A model generated the notes under the pieces. That model had not been told where the DNA came from and made no database searches. It saw only the letters and a program-made list of their open reading frames with translations. This document shows, piece by piece, positions 1 through 5,267 of a DNA stretch of 6,083 bases. This DNA is from an uncultured Solirubrobacteraceae bacterium (GTDB taxonomy: Bacteria; Actinomycetota; Thermoleophilia; Solirubrobacterales; Solirubrobacteraceae). The translations under genes and the position numbers were made by a program. The first letter of the stretch is position 1, and each line of letters opens with the position of its first letter. The DNA lies in the NCBI GenBank assembly GCA_902806215.1, contig CADCVT010000452.1, positions 1 to 6,083 on the forward strand, read 5' to 3'.

Positions 1-2218
1 AGCGCCCGCCCTTGACGTTGAACGAGAAGCGCCCCGGCTTGTAGCCGCGCACGCGCGATTCCTGCGTCTTCGAGAACAGGTCGCGGATCGTGTCGAACAG
101 GCCCGTGTAGGTCGCCGGGTTCGAGCGCGGGGTGCGCCCGATCGGGCCCTGGTCGACCTGGATGATCTTGTCGAGCTGCTCGAGGCCCTTGACGTGCTTG
201 TGCGCGCCCGGCCGATGGCGCGCCCGGTGCAGCTTGTTGGCGACCGCCTTGAACAGCACCTCGTTGACGAGCGTCGACTTGCCCGACCCCGACACGCCCG
301 TGACCGTCGTCAGGACGCCGAGCGGGATCTTGACGTCGACCTTCTTGAGGTTGTGCTGGGTCGCGCCGGTGATCTCGACGTAGCCGTTCGGGATCCGCCG
401 GCGCTCGGGCACCGGGATCGACCGGCGGCCCGACAGGAACTGCGCCGTCGCCGACTTCCTGACCTTCATGACCTGCGCCGGCGTGCCCTCGGCGACGACC
501 TCGCCGCCGTGCTCGCCCGCGCCGGGCCCGAGGTCGACGAGGTAGTCGGCCGCCAGCATCGTCTGCTCGTCGTGCTCGACGACGAGCACCGAGTTGCCGA
601 GGTCGCGCAGCCGCTCGAGCGTGCCGATCAGCTTGGAGTTGTCGCGCTGGTGCAGGCCGATCGACGGCTCGTCGAGGACGTACAGCACACCTACGAGAGC
701 CGACCCGATCTGCGTCGCCAGGCGGATGCGCTGCGCCTCGCCGCCTGACAGCGTCGCCGCCGCGCGGTCCATCGACAGGTACCCGATCCCGACGTCGTCG
801 AGGAAACGAAGCCGCTCCTCGATCTCGCGCAGGATGAGCCGCGCGATCCGCCGCTGCGTGTCGGTGAGCTCGACCTCGTCGAGCCACTTGCGAGAGTTGC
901 GCACCGAGAACGCGGTGAACTCGTGGATGCCGAGGCCGCCGATCTTGACCGCCCGCGACTCGGGCCGCAGCCGCGCGCCCTTGCACGCCGGGCACGGCAC
1001 CATCGACATGTACTCCTCGATCTTCTCGCGCTGGAGCTCGGACTCCGTCTCCTTGTAGCGGCGCTCGAGGTTGTTGACGATCCCCTCGAACTGCGTCGCG
1101 TACGAGCGCCGGCGGCCGTACCGGTTGCGGTACGTGACCTGGATGCGGTCGCCGTTGGTGCCGTAGAGGAAGAGCGCCTGGGCGTCGTCGTCGAGGTCCT
1201 CCCACGGGAGCTCGGTGTCGACGTGGTACTTGGCCGAGATCGCCTCGATGACCTGCTCGTAGTACGACGAGGACGACCCCGCCCACGGCGCGAGCGCGCC
1301 CTCGGCGATCGACATCGAGCCGTCGGGCACGACGAGCTCGGGGTCGATCTCCATCATCGAGCCCAGGCCCGTGCACCGGTCGCACGCGCCGTGCGGCGAG
1401 TTGAACGAGAAGATCCGCGGCTCGAGCTCGGGCATCGAGGTGCCGCAGGACAGGCACGCGAAGCGCTCGGAGAACGTCCGGACGTCCGGCGAATCGCCGC
1501 CAATGACCTCGACCTCGACGATGCCCGCGGCCAGCCCGACCGCGGTCTCCACCGAGTCGGCCAGGCGCTTGCGCACCTCGGACCGCATCACGAGCCGGTC
1601 GACCACGACGGAGATGTCGTGCTTGAACTTCTTGTCGAGCTCGATCTTCTCCTCGAGCATCCGCAGCTCGCCGTCGACCTTGACGCGCGTGTAGCCCTCC
1701 TGCCGCAGCTCCTCGAGCAGCTTGCCGTACTCGCCCTTGCGGCCGCGCACGACCGGCGCGAGGACCATGAAGCGAGCGCCTTCCTCGAACTCCATGACCT
1801 GGTCGATGATCTGCTCGGTCGTCTGGCCCTGGATGAGCGCGCCGCACGTCGGGCAGTGCGGGGTGCCCACCCGCGCCCACAGCAGGCGCAGGTAGTCGTA
1901 GATCTCCGTGACGGTGCCGACCGTCGACCGCGGGTTGCGCGACGTGGTCTTCTGATCGATCGAGATCGCCGGCGACAGGCCCTCGATCGAGTCCACGTCC
2001 GGCTTGTCCATCTGCCCGAGGAACTGCCGGGCGTAGGCGGACAGCGACTCGACGTAGCGGCGCTGGCCCTCCGCGTAGATCGTGTCGAACGCCAGCGACG
2101 ACTTGCCCGAGCCCGAAAGCCCGGTGAGCACGACGAGCGAGTCGCGCGGAAGGGTCAGGGAGACGTCCTTGAGGTTGTGCTCCCGAGCACCCGAGATGAC
2201 GATGGCGTCCTGCTTCAT
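1..2218 (-). CDS. uvrA: UvrABC excinuclease ATPase subunit A, C-terminus beyond window
   Basis: UvrA is the damage-sensing ABC-type ATPase that dimerises, loads UvrB on lesions and starts nucleotide excision repair in the cytoplasm. The reading frame starts MKQDAIVISGAREHNLKDV, typical for the family, at ATG 2218-2216 and runs off the left edge after 739 codons; full-length UvrA is about 940-960 residues. Visible motifs: Walker A GLSGSGKS at 33-40, zinc-module cysteines C255/C258 and C279/C282, a CPAC pair at 409/412, ABC signature LSGGEAQ from 490, Walker B with D516-E517 (LYVLDEPS), and the second-domain Walker A GVSGSGKST with K647. Visible sequence stops at the GGR(C) that precedes the C-terminal zinc finger. 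All catalytic residues seen are intact and there is no frameshift. It is preceded by a LexA-type operator, so SOS induction is likely. The identification is secure. A TTG at 2272-2270 is in frame but would add an atypical N-terminus. Confidence 0.97.
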   Translation of the reverse strand, partial: MKQDAIVISGAREHNLKDVSLTLPRDSLVVLTGLSGSGKSSLAFDTIYAEGQRRYVESLSAYARQFLGQMDKPDVDSIEGLSPAISIDQKTTSRNPRSTVGTVTEIYDYLRLLWARVGTPHCPTCGALIQGQTTEQIIDQVMEFEEGARFMVLAPVVRGRKGEYGKLLEELRQEGYTRVKVDGELRMLEEKIELDKKFKHDISVVVDRLVMRSEVRKRLADSVETAVGLAAGIVEVEVIGGDSPDVRTFSERFACLSCGTSMPELEPRIFSFNSPHGACDRCTGLGSMMEIDPELVVPDGSMSIAEGALAPWAGSSSSYYEQVIEAISAKYHVDTELPWEDLDDDAQALFLYGTNGDRIQVTYRNRYGRRRSYATQFEGIVNNLERRYKETESELQREKIEEYMSMVPCPACKGARLRPESRAVKIGGLGIHEFTAFSVRNSRKWLDEVELTDTQRRIARLILREIEERLRFLDDVGIGYLSMDRAAATLSGGEAQRIRLATQIGSALVGVLYVLDEPSIGLHQRDNSKLIGTLERLRDLGNSVLVVEHDEQTMLAADYLVDLGPGAGEHGGEVVAEGTPAQVMKVRKSATAQFLSGRRSIPVPERRRIPNGYVEITGATQHNLKKVDVKIPLGVLTTVTGVSGSGKSTLVNEVLFKAVANKLHRARHRPGAHKHVKGLEQLDKIIQVDQGPIGRTPRSNPATYTGLFDTIRDLFSKTQESRVRGYKPGRFSFNVKGGR

Positions 2219-2227
2219 GTTCTTGCG

Positions 2228-2233
2228 AGTGTA
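2228..2233 (-). promoter_or_regulatory. uvrA: possible -10 element of uvrA
   Basis: On the minus strand TACACT matches TATAAT at four of six positions, including the conserved TA and final T, and ends nine bases before the ATG. Transcription from it would begin only a few bases before the start codon, giving a leaderless or near-leaderless mRNA. This fits the absence of a Shine-Dalgarno sequence in the bases just before the ATG (CGCAAGAAC). The LexA box would then sit in the spacer and -35 region, where repressor would block polymerase. No recognisable -35 hexamer is seen at 16-18 bases. Confidence 0.35.
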
Positions 2234-2262
2234 GGAGGGCGAACGGACGTTCGCCCCCCTAC
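2231..2262 (-). terminator. hairpin after surface-protein gene, containing the SOS box
   Basis: A 15-base inverted repeat (2231-2245 and 2248-2262) begins 10 bases past the TAA stop of the FG-GAP/PxKF gene. The only non-complementary DNA position (A2236 against C2257) becomes a G-U wobble in minus-strand RNA but an A-C mismatch in plus-strand RNA, so the structure is better as a terminator for the minus-strand gene. It is very GC-rich and is not followed by a U-tract, which is common in high-GC actinobacteria but lowers certainty. The LexA palindrome forms its apex. It could be only an extended operator. Confidence 0.5.
2240..2253. promoter_or_regulatory. LexA (SOS) box upstream of uvrA
   Basis: CGAACGGACGTTCG is a perfect CGAAC-N4-GTTCG palindrome, the Gram-positive/actinobacterial LexA operator form. 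It lies 21 bases upstream of the uvrA ATG. uvrA is a classical SOS gene, so site and gene support each other. The palindrome continues outward as GGG/CCC on both sides, part of a larger inverted repeat. Binding of LexA has not been shown here; the call rests on consensus match and position. Confidence 0.85.
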
Positions 2263-2272
2263 GAACCCGCAA

Positions 2273-4078
2273 TTACCGGAACTTGAAGTTCGCCCGGTGG
2301 CTGCTGCCGTCGCGCAGCTTGACCACGAGCTGCCGGCAGGTCCCGGCCCACGCGTCCGACGTCTTCCAGACGTACTGGTAGCGGTCCGCCGCCGCGTCGT
2401 ACGAGAGCGAGCTCGACCCGGCGGTCAGCGTCTCCTCGAGCCCGTCGACCTCGACGTTGGCGGCACAGGGCACCTCCTCCGACTTCGGGTAGCCGGCGGC
2501 GAAGACGTCGAGGCCGCGGTTGCCCTCGAGCGAGAACTTCACCGGCACCGCGCGGCCCGCGTTGACGCCGTTGAGCGTCGGCAGGTTGTTCACCGGGGCG
2601 AAGAACCCGTGGAACGGCAGCGCCGGCGGGGGCGGCGGAGGCGGCGGCGGGTCGTCGCTCTCGTCGTCGTCGGCGGCCGAGGAGCAGCCCGCGTCGGCGA
2701 GGTCGACGGTGCCGTCGCCGTCGTTGTCCCTGCCGTCCTCGCACTGCTTGGCCGGCGGGGGCGGCGGAGGCGGCGGGGCCGGATCGGTCTCGTCGTCGTC
2801 AACGGCCGAGGAGCAGCCCGGGTCGCCGAGGTCGAGCTTCTCGTCGCCGTCGTTGTCGCGACCGTCCGCGCACGCCTTCGGGGCCTGCGTCGTGTTGCGG
2901 AAGACGAAGATCGGATCGTCGACGATCGCGTTCTCCTTCGAGCTCGTCGCCACGATGTCCATCCGCCCGTCGGCGTCGAGGTCGGCGACCGACGCGTACC
3001 AGACGCTGCCGTACACCGGCAAGTCGTACGTGTCGCCCCACGTGCCGTTCGCGAAGTCGGTGAAGACGCGCAGCTCGTAGGTGTTCGCGGTGATCATCTC
3101 GGGCTTGCCGTCCCCGTCGAGGTCGCCGTACGTCGTGCGCCCGATCTGTGCCGCGAGGATCGTGGTCTTCGGATCGCCGAACGTCCCGTCGCCACGACCC
3201 GGCCACGTCGTCATGCGTCCCGCGTTCGTGTGCACGGCGACGAGGTCGTCGACCCCGTCCTCCGTCGTGTCGAGCAGCGAGGGGTAGCCGGTGACCGCCC
3301 ACTCCCCGGCGTCGTAGAGCGTCCGCTCGCCCAGGCCGCCCCGGCCGCCGCCGAGCCGGACGACGACGCCGTCGGTCGCGCCGTCCCAGGTCGGGCCGAC
3401 GCGGAAGCGCTCGCCGTAGATCAGGTCGAGGTTGCCGTCGCGGTTGACGTCGACGAGGTTCGGCCCGACGACCCATGCGGTCAACGGGTCGTAGCTCGAC
3501 ACCTTCAGCGGGGCGCCCTCCCGCTGCCCGAGCAGGACCTGGATGCCGCCGTCGGCGACGTCGCCCATCACGTACCCGTGCGTCGCGACGACATCGTCGA
3601 GGCCGTCGCCGTTGAGATCGCCCACGACGCCTGGACCTCCCGACCGGCCGATCGGGATCTCCTGCACGTGCGTGAAGGAACCGCTGCCGTCGTTGCGCAA
3701 CGCGACGGTGCCGTCGCCCTCCTGGGTCATCGTGACCGCGTCCTCGTCGCCGTCGCCGTCGAAGTCGCCCAGCTTCATGGCCGAGGCACCGCCGGTCGGC
3801 CACAGCGGCAGACGCTCGGCCGGCGCGAAGGCCGAGCCGCCCATGTTGCGGAACAGCGACATCTCGCTCTGCCGGTGGTGGCTGACGAGGATGTCGGCGC
3901 GGTCGTCGCCGTCGACGCGCCCGATAGCGGGCGTCGTGGGGCTGAGGCCGGACGGAAGGACCGTCCGGTCGAACGTCGACACCGCGGCGGGGGCCGGCGA
4001 CGCGGCGAGCGCGAGGCCGAGCAGGGTGGCAGCCAGCGAGCATGAGGTCGCGCGGCGGCGGACCATCGGCAAGGACAC
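2273..4078 (-). CDS. secreted FG-GAP/VCBS propeller protein with Cys/Asp repeats and PxKF domain
   Basis: This is a predicted exported, probably cell-surface protein of about 601 residues with no enzymatic motif seen. From the GTG start at 4078: a basic n-region and hydrophobic core (MVRRR...LAATLLGLALAASPAPA), with likely signal peptidase cleavage after the APA motif near residue 31. Seven FG-GAP/VCBS units follow, with Ca-binding-type loops near 54, 105, 154, 210, 270, 319 and 366 (for example DFDGDGDED, DLNGDGLDD, DLDADGRMD), the number expected for one seven-bladed propeller. Then come two 43-residue repeats starting CxDGRDNDGD at 403 and 446, each ending in 8-9 prolines, and a C-terminal PxKF domain (about 486-601) with HGFFAPVNNLPTLN, VPVKF, YVWKT, WAGTCRQL and cysteines 538/581. 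Start choice: GTG 4078 has AGGAAGG ten bases upstream; ATG 4066 (MVRRR) and ATG 4123 are alternatives. The 4123 start has GGAG only two bases away and adds an acidic stretch before the signal peptide. A role in adhesion or matrix binding is inference. Confidence 0.9.
   Translation of the reverse strand: MSLPMVRRRATSCSLAATLLGLALAASPAPAAVSTFDRTVLPSGLSPTTPAIGRVDGDDRADILVSHHRQSEMSLFRNMGGSAFAPAERLPLWPTGGASAMKLGDFDGDGDEDAVTMTQEGDGTVALRNDGSGSFTHVQEIPIGRSGGPGVVGDLNGDGLDDVVATHGYVMGDVADGGIQVLLGQREGAPLKVSSYDPLTAWVVGPNLVDVNRDGNLDLIYGERFRVGPTWDGATDGVVVRLGGGRGGLGERTLYDAGEWAVTGYPSLLDTTEDGVDDLVAVHTNAGRMTTWPGRGDGTFGDPKTTILAAQIGRTTYGDLDGDGKPEMITANTYELRVFTDFANGTWGDTYDLPVYGSVWYASVADLDADGRMDIVATSSKENAIVDDPIFVFRNTTQAPKACADGRDNDGDEKLDLGDPGCSSAVDDDETDPAPPPPPPPPAKQCEDGRDNDGDGTVDLADAGCSSAADDDESDDPPPPPPPPPALPFHGFFAPVNNLPTLNGVNAGRAVPVKFSLEGNRGLDVFAAGYPKSEEVPCAANVEVDGLEETLTAGSSSLSYDAAADRYQYVWKTSDAWAGTCRQLVVKLRDGSSHRANFKFR
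2615..2872 (-). repeat. two tandem 129-bp coding units (Cys/Asp-rich motif plus polyproline)
   Basis: Unit 1 (2872-2744) and unit 2 (2743-2615) each encode 43 residues with the order CxDGRDNDGD, D..D..GCSSA, DDDE, then 8 or 9 prolines. I count 31 of 43 residues identical between units. The Asp/Asn spacing resembles Ca-binding DxDxDG loops, and each unit has two cysteines that could pair. The units form a spaced stalk between the propeller and the PxKF domain. On the plus strand the proline codons give runs of GGC/GGG at 2624-2651 and 2752-2778. Confidence 0.85.
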
Positions 4079-4087
4079 GAGAGGGGA

Positions 4088-4095
4088 ACCTTCCT
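4088..4095 (-). promoter_or_regulatory. ribosome binding site deciding the FG-GAP gene start
   Basis: The minus strand reads AGGAAGGT here, the best Shine-Dalgarno match in the leader. Its GGAAGG core ends ten bases before GTG 4078 and 22 before ATG 4066. It lies inside the coding sequence if ATG 4123 were used, which argues against that longer start. Confidence 0.5.
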
Positions 4096-4100
4096 GTTCT

Positions 4101-4121
4101 GAAGAGCACTGAGCGCTCTTC
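4101..4121. promoter_or_regulatory. 7-bp perfect inverted repeat in leader of the FG-GAP gene
   Basis: GAAGAGC (4101-4107) and GCTCTTC (4115-4121) are exact inverted copies separated by seven bases. The pair is upstream of the putative ribosome binding site and overlaps the possible ATG at 4123. It could be an operator for an unknown repressor or a small mRNA leader hairpin. Nothing identifies the protein that would bind it. Confidence 0.4.
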
Positions 4122-4150
4122 ATTTCTCCGGGGGAAGGCCGAAGCTACCT

Positions 4151-4186
4151 CTGGACGTCCGATCCCGCGATCGGACTTCCGTCCAG
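4151..4186 (-). terminator. bulged hairpin, probable terminator of the secreted-protein operon
   Basis: The outer arms CTGGACG (4151-4157) and CGTCCAG (4180-4186) and the inner arms TCCGATC (4158-4164) and GATCGGA (4169-4175) form 14 base pairs around a CCGC loop. There is one 4-base bulge at 4176-4179. It starts four bases after the TAG stop of the TasA-like gene. There is no U-tract downstream on the minus strand, so it is either a GC-type actinobacterial terminator or a 3'-end stabilising hairpin. Confidence 0.65.
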
Positions 4187-4190
4187 GGAC

Positions 4191-5258
4191 CTACTTGCGC
4201 AGGCGCATCGAGATGCGCCCGGAGCTGCTGCCGTGTGCCGCCGCCGACGCCGTCACGGTGAGCCTGACCTGTGCCCTGCGGCCCCGGGCGAGCGCCGGGC
4301 GCAGCCGCCGCAGCTCGGCCGGCGTCAGCCGGAAGACCAGCCTGCTGGCGGCTCCCTGCGAGCGGGCGCCGCCGATCCGCCTGCTCTTGAGCGTGATCCA
4401 GCGACGACCGACGCGCACCTTGGCGCCGGCGACGACCGAGCAGTCCGGGCGGCAGCGGGCGAGCAGCTCGAACGCGCCGCCGGCCGTGCCGCGCGTCGTG
4501 CGGATGCGCTGACTGCGCGCTCCGCCGACCCACAGGCGTACCGGACGGGCGGAAGTTGGCGCAACGCCCTCATCGTCGGCGGGGCTGGTGCGCTGCTCGA
4601 TCCCGCCGCCGGCCTGAGCACCGACCGCCGATCCACGCGTGCCGTCGGTCGCGCCGCCCGTGCTCGGTCCGGTCTTCGGCGCCTCGACGGGCGGCGTCTC
4701 GGGCTCGGGCTCGGGCTCCGGCGTGACCTCCTTCTCCGCGCGGGCCTCCCAGCGCCAGGCGATATCGACCGACGCGCCCGCGAACGGATCGTCGAGCGCG
4801 GGGCCGCCCTCGGGGACGGTCGCGGTGAAGGTGTAGACCTGGACCTCGGCGGCGCGCAGCGCGCCGAGGTCGATGTCGGTCAGCCCGTCCGCGGCACCGG
4901 AGTAGACCTCGTGGACCTTCGCCCCCGCGGTGCGCTGGACGAGCAGGTGGACGTGACCGGACAGCTCGCCCCCGCCGGGTCCCGGCCTGTCGGTGATGCC
5001 GAGGGTCTGCAGCCGGAGGCTGTGGCCGACCTTCGTCGTGTTCGAGAGGGTCAGCGAGCCGGTCGCGCTGTCGCCCGGGCGCAGGTCGAGCGCGTCGAGG
5101 ATCGCCTGGTCCGCGGCAGAGCTCGACACCGCGACGTCGCCGGCGGCCGTCGCGACGAGGGCGGGCGCTTGCGGCCGCTCCACCGGGCGTGCGACGACCG
5201 CCGCCAGCGCGAGCAGGGCGACGGCCATGACGACCCGGAGGTGCGCGACCGCGTGCAT
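4191..5258 (-). CDS. secreted TasA/CalY-like protein with basic C-terminal module
   Basis: A 355-residue predicted exported protein. Residues 7-23 are a hydrophobic export or anchor segment (HLRVVMAVALLALAAVVA). Residues about 45-172 resemble the TasA/CalY (camelysin, Peptidase_M73-like) beta-sandwich of SipW-dependent proteins: DLRPGDSATGSLTLSNTT at 58-75, then VYSGAADGLTDIDLGAL, VYTFTATVPEGG and a closing AWRWEA. A linker follows (173-240), with EPEPEPE then Gly/Thr-rich sequence. The C-terminal module (240-355) contains CRPDC at 269-273, VRVGRRWITL and LTPAELRRLRPALARGRRA, a style I associate with Thermoleophilia exported proteins. The ATG overlaps the preceding stop codon by one base and has GGAG five bases upstream, so it is translationally coupled to its neighbour. 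TasA-family proteins form extracellular fibres in Bacillus; a similar role here is inference. The camelysin zinc-peptidase idea is not supported by any visible HExxH. Confidence 0.85.
   Translation of the reverse strand: MHAVAHLRVVMAVALLALAAVVARPVERPQAPALVATAAGDVAVSSSAADQAILDALDLRPGDSATGSLTLSNTTKVGHSLRLQTLGITDRPGPGGGELSGHVHLLVQRTAGAKVHEVYSGAADGLTDIDLGALRAAEVQVYTFTATVPEGGPALDDPFAGASVDIAWRWEARAEKEVTPEPEPEPETPPVEAPKTGPSTGGATDGTRGSAVGAQAGGGIEQRTSPADDEGVAPTSARPVRLWVGGARSQRIRTTRGTAGGAFELLARCRPDCSVVAGAKVRVGRRWITLKSRRIGGARSQGAASRLVFRLTPAELRRLRPALARGRRAQVRLTVTASAAAHGSSSGRISMRLRK
4701..4718 (-). repeat. three GGGCTC hexamers encoding an EPEPEP linker
   Basis: Three exact tandem copies of GGGCTC (plus strand) encode alternating Glu and Pro on the minus strand in the linker of the TasA-like protein. 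Such an array can change copy number by slippage in whole hexamers without a frameshift, altering linker length only. Confidence 0.7.
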
Positions 5259-5267
5259 CAGAACTCC
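5256..5267 (-). promoter_or_regulatory. coupled stop-start with ribosome binding site
   Basis: On the minus strand the last codons of the upstream gene contain GGAG (5267-5264), then TTCTG, then ATG (5258-5256). The TGA stop (5260-5258) shares its A with the ATG. Overlap plus an embedded ribosome binding site indicates translational coupling of the two secreted proteins. Confidence 0.8.

Noticed and set aside
2219..2272. TTG at 2272-2270 as an earlier uvrA start
   Set aside because: It would begin directly after the upstream stop, place the SOS box inside coding sequence and add a non-homologous N-terminus; MKQDAIVISGAREHNL matches the family start.
2615..2872. Repeat pair as CRISPR or mobile-element remnant
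   Set aside because: The repeats are in frame, tandem without unique spacers, and encode a coherent protein motif.
2520..3080. Gly/Ser-rich plus-strand open frame (186 codons)
   Set aside because: It is the antisense reading of the polyproline and Asp-rich repeats, has no ribosome binding site and no recognisable domain.
923..4045. 1040-codon open frame on the plus strand
   Set aside because: It lies antisense to both uvrA and the FG-GAP gene and is low-complexity in Arg, Val, Asp and Ala. Long antisense frames are expected in GC-rich DNA. The opposite strand encodes unmistakable UvrA motifs.
4142..4147. TAGCTT as a -10 box for the FG-GAP gene
   Set aside because: Only three of six consensus positions match, and any -35 would fall inside the terminator stem.
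4191..5258. Camelysin-type metalloprotease activity
   Set aside because: The similarity is to the beta-sandwich fold only; no HExxH or other metal-site motif is visible.
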